From the NCBI RefSeq assembly GCF_000812465.1, contig NZ_JWMA01000104.1:62001-126000 (forward strand): a stretch of DNA of 64,000 nt. The letters are read 5' to 3'. Made by a program: the position numbers and the translations under genes. This stretch comes from Cupriavidus sp. IDO (GTDB lineage Bacteria; Pseudomonadota; Gammaproteobacteria; Burkholderiales; Burkholderiaceae). Below the pieces are notes generated by a model, which saw only the letters and a program-made list of their open reading frames with translations, did not search any database and was not told the origin of the DNA. This document shows, piece after piece, positions 11,739 through 21,789 of the stretch (positions within the stretch are counted from its first letter, which is position 1; every line of letters starts with the position of its first letter).

Positions 11739-12487
11739 GCAGGCGATCCGCCGCGGTAGCTCTGCGCGTCGATGCGGCGCATGTCGCGCTCGATCCATTG
11801 CTGGACTTCGGCGTTGAGCTGGTCCGCGGTCTTGTTGGCCGAGGGAATGGCCGGCCCGATCGAGATCGTGACCGTGCCCGGATACTTGAAGAAGGAATTG
11901 CGCGGCCACAGCCGGCCGGAGTTGACCGCCATCGGCACCACCCACGCGCCGGTCTCTACCGCCAGGCGCGCACCGCCGCTCTTGTAGCGTGGCTTCTCCA
12001 GGCCCGAGCGCGTGCGCGTGCCTTCCGGGAACATGATGATCCAGGCGCCTTCGGCCAGGCGCTCGCGGCCCTGCCTGGCAGCGGAAGCGAACGCGCGCGT
12101 GCCTTCCTTGCGGTTGATGTGGACCATCTTGAGCATGCCCAGCGCCCAGCCGAAGAACGGCACCATCAGCAGCTCACGCTTGAAGACGAAGCACAGCGGC
12201 TTGGGCATCAGCGCCACGTAGGCCACGGTTTCCCATGCGGACTGGTGCTTGGACAGCAGCACCACCGGCTTGTCGAGCACGCCGTCGAAATTCTCGCGGC
12301 CCTCAATGCGATAGTCGATGCCGCAGATCAGCCGCGCGGCGCCGATCACCAGGCGCGGCCAGCCACGCACGAAGCGAAAGCGCCGGTCGGCGCTCATGAA
12401 CGGGAAGACCAGGAAGCAGGCGCAGGCGTAGGGCGGCGTCAGCACCAGCAGGTACAGCGCGAACAGCAGGGAACGAAGAAAGATCAT
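11735..12487 (-). CDS. plsC: 1-acyl-sn-glycerol-3-phosphate acyltransferase (PlsC type)
   Basis: The enzyme transfers an acyl chain to lysophosphatidic acid to make phosphatidic acid at the inner membrane. The 250-residue form begins MIFLRSLLFALYLLVLTPP, a membrane anchor. The acyltransferase block I appears as LLSKHQSAWETV (HQSAWE in place of the common HxxxxD). Block III appears as FPEGTRTR. The start is placed at the ATG at 12487, 16 bases after gmhB; an ATG 51 bases upstream would overlap gmhB. The HQSAWE form is common in beta-proteobacterial PlsC proteins as I know them. Gene symbol by family. Confidence 0.85.
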   Translation of the reverse strand: MIFLRSLLFALYLLVLTPPYACACFLVFPFMSADRRFRFVRGWPRLVIGAARLICGIDYRIEGRENFDGVLDKPVVLLSKHQSAWETVAYVALMPKPLCFVFKRELLMVPFFGWALGMLKMVHINRKEGTRAFASAARQGRERLAEGAWIIMFPEGTRTRSGLEKPRYKSGGARLAVETGAWVVPMAVNSGRLWPRNSFFKYPGTVTISIGPAIPSANKTADQLNAEVQQWIERDMRRIDAQSYRGGSPA

Positions 12488-12503
12488 CGAAGCAGAGGGT
12501 GTG

Positions 12504-13082
12504 TCAGGAAGCGGGCGGGCGCTGGGCGCCTTCGCCAATGGTCAGCCAGCGCGAGAACGCGCGCAGGTCGTCATGGATACGCGTACCGGGAGGCAGGCCG
12601 CCCTTGTCCAGCGTCTTCTGGCCCTTGCCGGTCCTCACCAGGTGCGGCGTGCAGCCAACCGCCACGCCGGCTTCGAGATCGCGCAGCGAGTCGCCCACGA
12701 CCGGCACACCCTTGAGCTCGACGCCGAAGCGCTCGCTGATCTGCTCCAGCATGCCGGGCTTCGGCTTGCGGCAGTCACAGGCGTCTGCCGCGGTATGCGG
12801 GCAGAAGAACACGGCGTCAACGCGACCGCCCAGGTTGGCCAGCGCTTTGTACATCTTTTCGTGCATGGCGTTGAGCGCGCTCATCTCGAACAGGCCGCGG
12901 CCGATGCCGGACTGATTGCTGGCTACGACCACGCGATAGCCCGCCTGGTTCATCGCCGCGATGGCCTCGAGGCTGCCCGCGATGGGAATCCATTCGTCGG
13001 GCGACTTGATGAACTGGTCGCTGTCGAGGTTGATGACCCCGTCGCGGTCGAGGATGACAAACCTTGGGGGCGTCTGTGGCAT
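12504..13082 (-). CDS. gmhB: D-glycero-beta-D-manno-heptose 1,7-bisphosphate 7-phosphatase
   Basis: GmhB removes the C7 phosphate during ADP-heptose synthesis for the LPS inner core. The 192-residue HAD phosphatase shows the nucleophile motif FVILDRDGVINLDS, motif II VVVASNQSGIGRG, the zinc-binding stretch CPHTAADACDCRKPKPGM, and motif IV VVGDSLRDLEAG. The pathway partner heptosyltransferase (waaF) is about 46 kb away in this window. It lies between glyS and plsC on the same strand with gaps of about 20 bases. Confidence 0.93.
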   Translation of the reverse strand: MPQTPPRFVILDRDGVINLDSDQFIKSPDEWIPIAGSLEAIAAMNQAGYRVVVASNQSGIGRGLFEMSALNAMHEKMYKALANLGGRVDAVFFCPHTAADACDCRKPKPGMLEQISERFGVELKGVPVVGDSLRDLEAGVAVGCTPHLVRTGKGQKTLDKGGLPPGTRIHDDLRAFSRWLTIGEGAQRPPAS

Positions 13083-13103
13083 GTCTGGCTCCGGGTACGC
13101 TGG

Positions 13104-15227
13104 TCAGGCGGCCAGCTTGGAGATGTCCGCCACGCGGTTCGCCAGCGTGTGCAGCGAGGCCAGCAGCGCCAGCCGGTTGGCGCGCAGCTGCGCGTCTTCG
13201 GCCATCACCATCACGTCGTTGAAGAAACGGTCGACGGCATCGCGCAGCTGCGCCAGGTCACGCAGGGCCGCGGTGAAGTCGCCATTCGCGAACGCGGCTT
13301 CCACCGCCGGGCGCACCTTCTCGATGGCGCCGTGCAGCGCGCCTTCGGCCTCTTCCCGGAACAGCGCCGGGTTGACGGCGCCGATGGCTTCCGTGGTCTT
13401 GCGCAGGATATTGGTGATGCGCTTGTTGGCGGCGGCCAGGGCCTCGGCTTCCGGCAGCGCGGCGAACGTGCGCACGGCCTCCATGCGGCCCAGCACGTCG
13501 TGCAGCGTCTGCGGGCGCAGGCTGACCACGGCTTCCACTTCATTGGTGGTGTAGCCCTTGTCCTTCAGGTAGCCGCGCACGCGGTCGTACAGGAAGTCGG
13601 TGATGGCTTCGCGGGCGGGTTTGACCGCCGGGATGCCGGCGAAGGCCTGCTCGGTCAGCGCCAGGAGCGATTCGATCGAGAGCGCGAGCGGCTTTTCGAT
13701 CAGCATGCGCAGGATGCCGAGCGCATGGCGGCGCAGGGCGAACGGATCCTTCTCGCCAGTCGGCTGCAGGCCGATGCCCCAGATGCCGACCAGCGTTTCG
13801 AGCTTGTCGGCGAGCGCCACGGCAGTGCTGACGGCGCCATCCGGCAGCGCGTCGCCGGCAAAGCGCGGGCGGTAGTGCTCGGAGCAGGCCAGCGCCACGT
13901 CTTCGGCTTCGTCGTCGTGGCGTGCGTAATAGGTACCCATCGTGCCCTGCAGTTCGGGGAACTCCCCGACCATGTCGGTCAGCAGGTCAGCCTTGGCCAG
14001 CTCGGCGCCGCGCATGGCGGCGGCCTTGTCCACCGGCACCCCGGCCGCGTTGAGCGCATCGGCGATATGGCCGGCGATCTGCTGCAGGCGCTGCACGCGG
14101 TCGAGCTGGGTGCCGATCTTGTTGTGGTAGACCACGCTGCCCAGTTGCGGCACGCGCGAGGCCAGGGTTTTCTTGCGGTCCTGGTCGAAGAAGAACTTGG
14201 CATCGGCCAGGCGCGGGCGCACCACGCGCTCGTTGCCGCTGATGATCGATTGCGGCGTGTCGGTGGCGAGGTTCGAGACGATCAGGAAGCGGTTGCGCAG
14301 GTGGCCTTCGGCATCGGTCAGCGCAAAGTACTTCTGGTTGGTCTGCATGGTCAGGATCAAGCATTCCTGCGGCACCGCGAGGAAGGCTTCCTCGAAGTGG
14401 CAGGCGTAGACCACTGGCCATTCCACCAGCGAGTTCACTTCGTCGAGCAGCGCCTCGGGCATGATCACCTGGTCGGGGCCGGCTTCCTTGAGTAGGGCCG
14501 TGCGCATGCGCTCGCGGCGGTCGGCATAGCCGGCGACCACGCGGCCGGCCGATTCCAGCTGCTTCGCATAGTCATTGGCGTGCGTGATCTCGATCACGCC
14601 GTGCGACAGGAAGCGGTGACCCTGCGTGACGTTGCTGGCATCCAGGCCCAGCACCGAGACCGGCACGATTTCCGCGCCGAACAGCGCGATCAGGCTGTGC
14701 GCCGGACGCACGAAGTGCACGGTGCTGCCGTCCGGGCGCTGGTAGCTCATCAGCTTCGGGATGGGCAGCTTGCCGATGGTGTCGTCCAGCGCGGCCTGCA
14801 GGCCCGCAGCCAGTTCGGCGCCGCGCGCGGTGTAGCGGTAGAAGAAGGCGTCGGCCTTGCCGTCGGAAGCGCGCTCCAGGGTCTGCCAGTCGATTTCGGC
14901 AACGCCGACCGACCTGGCCAGCGCCGCCAGCTTCTTGCCGAGCGGGGCGGTGGGCTCGCCATTGGCGTCCAGCGCCACGGACAGCGGCAGGACCTTCTCG
15001 CGCTGCTCGCGGTCCGGCGCGCTGCGGCGCACGCCGGTCACCAGCGCTGCCAGGCGGCGCGGGGTGGCGTAGGGCGTCACGGCGGCACCGGGCTCAAGCA
15101 GGTCGCGCTCGCCGAGGCCGGCGAACAGGCCCTGCGCGAAGGCGTCGCCCAGGCGCGCCAGCGCCTTGGGTGGCAGCTCTTCGGTGAACAGTTCGATCAG
15201 CAGCGAGTCGGTCATGGGTTGCGACAT
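13104..15227 (-). CDS. glyS: Glycyl-tRNA synthetase beta subunit
   Basis: This is the 707-residue beta chain of the bacterial alpha2beta2 glycyl-tRNA synthetase, which binds tRNA-Gly. It opens with [19 protein letters not shown], the family N-terminus. Further conserved blocks are [39 protein letters not shown]-like sequence near residues 155-180, and a C-terminal anticodon-binding DALR-like domain ([21 protein letters not shown]). A start four codons later (MTDSLL) is possible. A secreted-protein gene separates it from glyQ. Confidence 0.95.
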   Translation of the reverse strand: MSQPMTDSLLIELFTEELPPKALARLGDAFAQGLFAGLGERDLLEPGAAVTPYATPRRLAALVTGVRRSAPDREQREKVLPLSVALDANGEPTAPLGKKLAALARSVGVAEIDWQTLERASDGKADAFFYRYTARGAELAAGLQAALDDTIGKLPIPKLMSYQRPDGSTVHFVRPAHSLIALFGAEIVPVSVLGLDASNVTQGHRFLSHGVIEITHANDYAKQLESAGRVVAGYADRRERMRTALLKEAGPDQVIMPEALLDEVNSLVEWPVVYACHFEEAFLAVPQECLILTMQTNQKYFALTDAEGHLRNRFLIVSNLATDTPQSIISGNERVVRPRLADAKFFFDQDRKKTLASRVPQLGSVVYHNKIGTQLDRVQRLQQIAGHIADALNAAGVPVDKAAAMRGAELAKADLLTDMVGEFPELQGTMGTYYARHDDEAEDVALACSEHYRPRFAGDALPDGAVSTAVALADKLETLVGIWGIGLQPTGEKDPFALRRHALGILRMLIEKPLALSIESLLALTEQAFAGIPAVKPAREAITDFLYDRVRGYLKDKGYTTNEVEAVVSLRPQTLHDVLGRMEAVRTFAALPEAEALAAANKRITNILRKTTEAIGAVNPALFREEAEGALHGAIEKVRPAVEAAFANGDFTAALRDLAQLRDAVDRFFNDVMVMAEDAQLRANRLALLASLHTLANRVADISKLAA

Positions 15228-15262
15228 GAATCGTTTCCAACAAGTAGTGGCTCGCGCGGCAA

Positions 15263-15891
15263 TTAGCAGCGCGGCGAAAGATTAGGTTCTACTCCGGACA
15301 GCAGCCAGAGGCCGTTCTGTTGCCGGAACTGCAGCGTGGTCGAGGCGCACTCCGCGGCGGCGGCTGCACTGGCCGGGCCGCTCGCGACCCCGCGGCTGCC
15401 CGCGGCCGGGAAGCGCGCGTCGATGCGGCGCAGCCGCTTGTCATAGCGGATCTCGTCGATGCGCCCGCCCACCCAGAAGTCGATCTTCGGCGGCAGCTGC
15501 GCGGCCGAGTAGTACGTCTTGACGGTACGGCGGGAGCGGCCGTTGCGGGTTTCGTACTCGACCCAGGTCAGCGGGTAGCGGATCGCGCTTTCGTACGCGC
15601 GCAGCGGCACCCGGTGCCAGCCGAGATCCTTCGAGCCCGACAGGTCGCACGAGAACGAGCGCACCAGCTGCGTCCACTGGTCGAGCGCGTTCAGCGACGG
15701 CCGCCAGTGGCGCGCGATGGCCTGCTGCAGCGCCTGCGGGTCTGCCTCGCACACGTTCGACAGGTCGGCCGGCAGCAGCAGCGCCTGCGGGGTCGGCGCC
15801 TGTGTGCTGGTGCGCGCGCCAGCCGCGTTGCTCGCGGCACCCAGCGCGGCCAGCATCACGGCGCAGCAGAGCGTGCTGCGCACGAGCATGG

Positions 15892-15895
<4 letters not shown>
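15263..15895 (-). CDS. Secreted protein of unknown function between glyQ and glyS
   Basis: The 210-residue product has a signal peptide ([20 protein letters not shown], cleaved near SNAAGA) and is predicted to be periplasmic. The mature part has four cysteines (VCEADP, FSCDLS, AECAST and the terminal PRC), a central stretch [20 protein letters not shown], and an Ala-rich linker before [20 protein letters not shown] recognise no named family. Its ATG overlaps the glyQ stop (ATGA), so it is translated with glyQ. A start two codons downstream is also possible. Confidence 0.75.
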
Positions 15896-16842
<947 letters not shown>

Positions 16843-17058
16843 ATGAAGACTAGGTAGAGGTCCCGCCAGGGCGCCGGGCTGCGCGGGGGCGAAGCGCCCG
16901 CCAGGCAAGTGCAGGGACCGCCGCACGTGATTTGTGCCAAACCCCGAATTCTATCGGTTTTTTGCCTGCCAGCCCCGTTTGGCAGGCCTGCGGGCCGTGT
17001 CGGCCTTTCGCAACGCATCGGGAAAATACCGAATCGGATTTCAGGTTGTTCCCGCCCT
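16843..17058. other. Left part of the glyQ-lnt intergenic region, no gene seen
   Basis: Together with 17059-17199 this forms a gene gap of over 300 bases. Short open frames here have no family features and are rejected. An inverted repeat GCCTGCCA/TGGCAGGC at 16964-16987 lies upstream of glyQ. TAGAAT, read on the minus strand near 16950, could be part of a glyQ promoter, but no convincing -35 box is seen. Confidence 0.5.
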
Positions 17059-17089
17059 TGCCGATATCGTTTTTGTATACAGTATTGGT
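17059..17089 (+). promoter_or_regulatory. recA-like promoter with a degenerate LexA box
   Basis: TTGCC at 17059-17063 is followed by TTTTTGTATACAGTA ending at 17084. The recA promoter of this same window has TTGCCA followed by TTTTTTTATACAGTA with the same order and almost the same spacing. One half of the LexA palindrome (GTATACAG, 17075-17082) is intact; the other half reads TCGT instead of CTGT. It points toward the 30-residue peptide gene at 17200. Control by LexA is an inference. Confidence 0.4.
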
Positions 17090-17116
17090 AAGCAACCCCT
17101 ACAGAGAGTTGCGATA

Positions 17117-17172
17117 GACAGTTGGCCGCCGGCGGCGGCCGTATCCGGGGCAGCCTCGGGGGTTTGACTGTC
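17117..17172 (+). other. Structured leader of the small peptide gene
   Basis: A GC hairpin GGCCGCC-GGC-GGCGGCC lies at 17124-17140. It sits inside a longer-range pairing of GACAGT (17117-17122) with ACTGTC (17167-17172). There is no following T-run, so it is not a terminator. It would lie in the 5' untranslated region of a transcript from the promoter near 17059. Confidence 0.35.
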
Positions 17173-17199
17173 GGTTATTTATTTTTGGGGACGTTGATC

Positions 17200-17292
17200 A
17201 TGACACTTCTCTCTCGCAAGCCTTATCTGGTCGCCATCGCAGTCATGATCGCTGCGGCAGCCGTCTCGGTCGTTACCGGCCTGATGAGCTGA
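17200..17292 (+). CDS. Putative 30-residue single-pass membrane peptide
   Basis: An ATG-started frame of 30 codons follows GGGGA at 17187-17191, a plausible ribosome-binding site 8 bases before the start. The peptide opens MTLLSRKPY with an Arg-Lys pair, then has one uninterrupted hydrophobic stretch (LVAIAVMIAAAAVSVVTGL) and ends MS with a TGA stop. This is the plan of an inner-membrane micropeptide. I know no named homologue. The promoter upstream resembles that of recA, so an SOS-induced membrane peptide is conceivable, but expression is unproven. Confidence 0.45.
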   Translation: MTLLSRKPYLVAIAVMIAAAAVSVVTGLMS

Positions 17293-17411
17293 ACAGGTTG
17301 ACAGGTTGAATGCCGGTTCCGCGGCGGCGACACCACCGCGGAGCCTTGCCCGGCAAGACCCCTGGCGCTACCCGCGCAGGGGAGGCAGCAGATGTTGCCC
17401 CGGGGCCCGAA

Positions 17412-18986
17412 TCAGCCGGCCCGGCGCGCGCGCCAGGCAGCCAGCGCCAGGACGAGCACGCACACCGCCAGCAATGGCACATTCCCCCATCGGATAAACG
17501 GCGTCATGCCCTGCATGCCCTGTACCGTCGCGGTCAGGGTGCCGACCGTGAACGTCGGCAGCCGCTCCTGGACGGCGCCATCGGGCGTCACCACGGCAGT
17601 CATGCCGGTATTGGTCGAGCGCAGCATCGGGCGGCGCGTTTCCAGCGCGCGCATGCGCGAGATCTGCAAGTGCTGGTCGAGCGCGATGGTATCGCCGAAC
17701 CACGCCAGGTTGGTCAGGTTGGCCAGCACGTTCGCAGGCACGTCCTGCTGGCGCAGCGTCTGCGCGATTTCCTCGCCGAACAGATCCTCATAGCAGATAT
17801 TGGGCGCCACACGAATGCCGCGCACGGGCAGCGATGGCTGGTCGTGCCCGCCGCGACGGAAATCGCCGAGCGGCATCTTCATCATGTCCACGAACCAGTG
17901 GAAGCCGAGCGGAATGAATTCGCCGAACGGCACCAGGTGGTGCTTGTTGTAGCGATAGAGCCGCTCAGTCTGCGGCCCGAGGCCGAACACGCTGTTGGTG
18001 AAGTCGACCGGGGAATCGGCGCCGGCGGCACCGAACAGCACGGTGGTGCCGGTCTGGATGGAGTAGTCGCGTACCGCTACGGCAACTTCGACCGGAAGCT
18101 CCTGGAGGATCACCGGAAAGGCGGTCTCGGGCGTTACCACGAGATCAGCCGGTGCGGCCGTGATCATGTCGCGGTACAGCTCGATCGAGCGCTCGATGCC
18201 GGCCGCTTCGAACTTGATGTCCTGTGCGACGTTGCCCTGCAGCAGCCTGACCGAAATGGGCTTGCCCGCCGGCGTTGTCCACGCCAGCGGCGCCAGCGCG
18301 GCACCCGCGGCAGGCAGTACGACCGCGATGACGACCGCCGGCGCGCCGCGGCGCCAGTCGCGCTGGCCGAGGACCCGCACCGCCGCGACCAGCAATGTCG
18401 CGGTGGCTGCGGCCAGCGCACCGATCCCGTAGACGCCGATCAGCGGCGCAAAGCCCGCCAGCGGCCCATCGGTATGCGCATAGCCGCCCGACAACCAGGG
18501 GAAGCCGGTAAAGACCACGCCGCGCAGCCATTCCGACAGCCCCCACGCCGCGCCGAACGCCAGCGGCGCCAGCAACACGGAGCGGGGCAGGCGGGACGAA
18601 ACACGGTGCCAGACCGCGCCGGCCAGTGCCGGATACAGCGACAGGTAGCCGGAGAACAGCACGACCGCCAGCGCGGCCATCCATGCCGGCATCTCGCCGT
18701 AGACATGCATGCTGATATAGAGCCACCAGATGCCGGACAGGAACCACCCCAGTCCGAAGGCATAGCCGGTGGCGGCCGCGATGCGCGCGCGCGGGGCATC
18801 GGCCAGCAGCGCGGCAAGTCCGGCCAGCGACAGCAGCTGCAGCCACCACCAGTCGTGCGGCGCGAAGGCCTGCGTGTGGGCAATGCCGAGGACGCCGGCC
18901 AGCAACAGCCGTGTCATGGTGGCGCCGCGCGTCCGTTCGCGCCCGGCGCTGGCGGCGCCGGTCCAGGTCGGGGCCTGACGCTTCAT
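17412..18986 (-). CDS. lnt: Apolipoprotein N-acyltransferase
   Basis: Lnt adds the third acyl chain to the N-terminal cysteine of lipoproteins at the periplasmic face of the inner membrane. The 524-residue protein has an N-terminal block of about six membrane helices, then a nitrilase domain with the catalytic Glu in LVVTPETAFPVIL, Lys in YNKHHLVPFGEFIPLG, and Cys in VAPNICYEDLFGE. A final membrane helix follows. Its ATG overlaps the corC stop by four bases, the usual corC-lnt coupling. Confidence 0.94.
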   Translation of the reverse strand: MKRQAPTWTGAASAGRERTRGATMTRLLLAGVLGIAHTQAFAPHDWWWLQLLSLAGLAALLADAPRARIAAATGYAFGLGWFLSGIWWLYISMHVYGEMPAWMAALAVVLFSGYLSLYPALAGAVWHRVSSRLPRSVLLAPLAFGAAWGLSEWLRGVVFTGFPWLSGGYAHTDGPLAGFAPLIGVYGIGALAAATATLLVAAVRVLGQRDWRRGAPAVVIAVVLPAAGAALAPLAWTTPAGKPISVRLLQGNVAQDIKFEAAGIERSIELYRDMITAAPADLVVTPETAFPVILQELPVEVAVAVRDYSIQTGTTVLFGAAGADSPVDFTNSVFGLGPQTERLYRYNKHHLVPFGEFIPLGFHWFVDMMKMPLGDFRRGGHDQPSLPVRGIRVAPNICYEDLFGEEIAQTLRQQDVPANVLANLTNLAWFGDTIALDQHLQISRMRALETRRPMLRSTNTGMTAVVTPDGAVQERLPTFTVGTLTATVQGMQGMTPFIRWGNVPLLAVCVLVLALAAWRARRAG

Positions 18987-19870
18987 GCGTCAGCCACGGC
19001 GGCGGAGCTTGCGGGAGATTCGCGGTGCACGAGCAGCAGGTGGACCTGCCGGGCATCGGCGCGAAGCACTTCGAAGCGGACCGGCGGCAGCGTGATGATT
19101 TCGCCGCGGTGCGGGACGTGGCCAAGATGGTTGGACAACAGCCCGCCAACAGTATCGACGTCGTGGTCGGAAAAGCCCGTGCCGAAGGCCTCGTTGAACT
19201 GGCCGATCTCGGTCAGGCCATGCACGCGCCAGCCGCCGTCGGGCAGCGGCAGGATATTGTCGTGGTCCTCGTCGAGGTCGAATTCGTCCTCGATGTCGCC
19301 GACGATCTGCTCCAGCACGTCCTCTATGGTGACCAGGCCCGCCACGCCGCCGTACTCGTCGACGACGATGGCGATGTGGTTGCGGTTGATGCGGAATTCG
19401 CGCAGCAGGATGTTCAGCCGCTTCGATTCGGGAATGAAGACCGCCGGGCGCAGCGTTTCGCGCAGGTCGAACTGCTCGTCGGTGTAGTAGCGCAGCAGGT
19501 CCTTGGCCAGCAGGATGCCGATGATGTTGTCGCGGCTGCCTTCGTAGACCGGAAAGCGCGAGTGCGCCGTCTGCTGCATGAAGGGGATGAAAGCCTCCGG
19601 CGCGTCGGCGATGTTGACCATATCCATCTGCGAGCGCTGCACCATGATGTCGCGTGCGGTCAGTTCGGAAACCTGGAACACCCCTTCGATCATGGAGAGC
19701 GAATCGGCATCGATCAGGTTGCGCTCATGCGCGTCCTGAAGCACTTCGAGCAGCTCCGCGCGGGAATCCGGCTCAGGGGAAATAAAGTCAGACAGGCGTT
19801 CGAGAAGTGATCTGGGGCGATCCGTCTGCTTCAGGTGAGCAGGCTTCGAACTGGGATAGGGGTCGTTCAT
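18983..19870 (-). CDS. corC: CorC/HlyC-type CBS-domain protein (magnesium/cobalt efflux)
   Basis: The 295-residue cytoplasmic protein has an N-terminal acidic region (LLEVLQDAHERNLIDADSL), two CBS domains (ARDIMVQRSQMDMVNIADAP to LLAKDLLRYY, then RPAVFIPESKRLNILLREF to VTIEDVLEQIVGDIEDE), and a C-terminal transporter-associated domain (GWRVHGLTEIGQFNEAFGTGF). It has no membrane domain. In enterobacteria CorC takes part in magnesium and cobalt homeostasis. It sits in the conserved order miaB-phoH-ybeY-corC-lnt. Confidence 0.92.
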   Translation of the reverse strand: MNDPYPSSKPAHLKQTDRPRSLLERLSDFISPEPDSRAELLEVLQDAHERNLIDADSLSMIEGVFQVSELTARDIMVQRSQMDMVNIADAPEAFIPFMQQTAHSRFPVYEGSRDNIIGILLAKDLLRYYTDEQFDLRETLRPAVFIPESKRLNILLREFRINRNHIAIVVDEYGGVAGLVTIEDVLEQIVGDIEDEFDLDEDHDNILPLPDGGWRVHGLTEIGQFNEAFGTGFSDHDVDTVGGLLSNHLGHVPHRGEIITLPPVRFEVLRADARQVHLLLVHRESPASSAAVADA

Positions 19871-19987
19871 GTCGCGGCGAGCGCGTGGTGGAGATCGTCT
19901 GAAGAATACACTAAAAGCCTGTTTTCAAAGATGACAGGCCAGTAGAGCCGTCCGCCATGTGCTGCGAACGGCGCCCGTCTTGCTGCA

Positions 19988-20752
19988 TCAATGCGTGCGT
20001 GCGCCGCGTTCGGCGCCTTCGTCCTGGTACGGGTCGGCGTAGCCGAGCGCCTGCAGCGTCTCGGTCTCGATCGCTTCCATTTCCTCAGCCTCGGTGTCGT
20101 CTTCGTGCTCGTAGCCCTGCGCATGCAGGACGCCGTGCACGATCAGGTGCGCATAGTGCGCTTCCAGCGGCTTGTGCTGCTCGCGCGCTTCGGCTTCGAC
20201 CACCGGGCAGCACAGCACGATGTCGCCCGTGACCGGATCGTCCTCGCTCTCGGCGTAGGCAAAGGTCAGCACGTTGGTGGCGTAATCCTTGCCGCGATAG
20301 GTGCGGTTCAGCGTGCGGCCTTCCTCCTCGCCGACAAAGCGGATGGTCAGCGCCGCATCGGCGTACAGGGCCGACTTCACCCAGGTTTCGATCTGGCGGC
20401 GCCTGGGCAGGCCTTCGCGCTTGCCGACGCCGTCGCCTTCCTGGACTTCCAGTTCGAGCGACGGCGGTGTGGCTGGCGTGCCGGTGGTGGTCACGACCGG
20501 GGTGGCGGTGATGGCCACCGACAGGGCGTCGTGATTGTCGGGGCGCACCAGCAAGCCGGCCTGCTGGCGGGTATCGGTGTGCTCGGCGAGCAGCGCCACG
20601 ACGCCGTCGGCGGCCAGTGACAGGTCCACCGTCAGGCTGCGCCCGTCAGGCAGTTGCACGCGCAGCGCGTGCGCGGCGCTCTTGCGCGCGCGGCCGTCGG
20701 CGTCGAACAGGATCAGGCTGGCGCCGGAAGACTTGGTGTTCTTGGAATTCAA
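19988..20752 (-). CDS. ybeY: Endoribonuclease YbeY with an extra N-terminal region
   Basis: YbeY matures rRNA ends and takes part in ribosome quality control. The conserved domain begins near residue 97 ([19 protein letters not shown]) and includes [26 protein letters not shown]-type sequence. It ends in the zinc motif [18 protein letters not shown] (HxxxHxxxxxH). The first 96 residues, about half as long again as the core, are unusual: they read as a beta-rich segment ([19 protein letters not shown]) plus a Thr/Pro linker. The only start for the full frame is a TTG at 20752, directly after the phoH stop. No ATG lies between it and the core. Confidence 0.9.
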   Translation of the reverse strand: MNSKNTKSSGASLILFDADGRARKSAAHALRVQLPDGRSLTVDLSLAADGVVALLAEHTDTRQQAGLLVRPDNHDALSVAITATPVVTTTGTPATPPSLELEVQEGDGVGKREGLPRRRQIETWVKSALYADAALTIRFVGEEEGRTLNRTYRGKDYATNVLTFAYAESEDDPVTGDIVLCCPVVEAEAREQHKPLEAHYAHLIVHGVLHAQGYEHEDDTEAEEMEAIETETLQALGYADPYQDEGAERGARTH

Positions 20753-21763
20753 TTAAGCGTCCTTGTGCTGGGCGTGATATTCGTCGTAGGCATCGACAAT
20801 GCGCGCCACCAGCGGATGGCGCACCACGTCGATGCTGGTAAAGCGCGTGGCCGCCACGCCGCGCACATCGCGCAGCACGTGCTGGGCCTCGACCAGGCCG
20901 CTCTTCTGGCCCTTGGGCAGGTCGATCTGCGTGGTGTCGCCGGTGATCACCGCTTTGGAGCCGAAGCCGATGCGCGTGAGGAACATCTTCATCTGCTCGG
21001 GCGTGGTGTTCTGCGCCTCGTCCAGGATGATGAAGGCGTGGTTCAGCGTGCGTCCGCGCATATAGGCGAGCGGGGCGATCTCGATCATCTGGCGCTCGAA
21101 CATCTTCTGCGTGCGGTCGAAGCCGAGCAGGTCATAGAGCGCGTCGTACAGCGGGCGCAGGTACGGGTCGACCTTCTGCGCGAGATCGCCGGGCAGGAAG
21201 CCGAGGCGCTCGCCGGCCTCCACCGCGGGCCGGGTCAGCACGATGCGCTTGATGGCGTCGCGCTCGAGCGCATCGACTGCGCAGGCCACGGCCAGATAGG
21301 TCTTGCCGGTGCCCGCCGGGCCAACGCCCAGCGTCAGGTCGTGCGACAGGATGTTGCGCAGGTAGTCGCGCTGGGCGACGGTGCGGCCGTGCAGGCCTGC
21401 GCGGCGGGTGTGCAGCACCGGCGATTCGTCGTCGAGATCGCGCAGGCCATTGACCTCATCATCGTTCTCCGGCAAGTAGGCGCCGTGGGCGGAAATCTGC
21501 CGCGTCTCGACCAGGCCGAGCTGCACGTCGTCGATCGAGAGCGCCGAGCGCGCCTGATTGTAGAACCGCTCCAGCGCCACTGCGGCATCGTTCGCGTTGG
21601 CGCCGCGCACCGTCATGCGGTGCCCGCGGCGCTGGATGGTCACGTCCAGCGCCTGTTCGATCTGGCGCAGGTTTTCATCGAGCGGACCGCACAGGTTCTG
21701 CAGGCGGGTGTTGTCGTCCTTGGGGGCGACGAATTCGGCGAAAGCAATCTTCATCTTGGGCAC
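20753..21763 (-). CDS. ybeZ: PhoH-like ATPase (YbeZ)
   Basis: The 336-residue protein has an N-terminal KH-like region (LDVTIQRRGHRMTVRGANAN) and the PhoH P-loop ATPase domain: Walker A GVGPAGTGKTYLAV, RIVLTRPAVEAGERLGFLPG, and Walker B AFIILDEAQNTTPEQMKMF. In E. coli YbeZ acts with YbeY in rRNA processing. The gene sits directly in front of ybeY with no intervening base and 26 bases after miaB, which supports a shared role. Confidence 0.93.
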   Translation of the reverse strand: MPKMKIAFAEFVAPKDDNTRLQNLCGPLDENLRQIEQALDVTIQRRGHRMTVRGANANDAAVALERFYNQARSALSIDDVQLGLVETRQISAHGAYLPENDDEVNGLRDLDDESPVLHTRRAGLHGRTVAQRDYLRNILSHDLTLGVGPAGTGKTYLAVACAVDALERDAIKRIVLTRPAVEAGERLGFLPGDLAQKVDPYLRPLYDALYDLLGFDRTQKMFERQMIEIAPLAYMRGRTLNHAFIILDEAQNTTPEQMKMFLTRIGFGSKAVITGDTTQIDLPKGQKSGLVEAQHVLRDVRGVAATRFTSIDVVRHPLVARIVDAYDEYHAQHKDA

Positions 21764-21789
21764 GTTGGGTCTCTGCGCGACGCCGGCGC

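Noticed and set aside
16964-16987. Inverted repeat upstream of glyQ as a terminator or T-box
   Set aside because: The T-run is on the wrong side for a terminator on the plus strand and reads as A on the minus strand. T-boxes are not expected in beta-proteobacteria.
16909-17167. Short plus-strand frames of 60-77 codons in the glyQ-lnt gap
   Set aside because: They have poor composition, no ribosome-binding sites, several competing frames and no family resemblance; only the 30-codon frame at 17200 has a proper initiation context.
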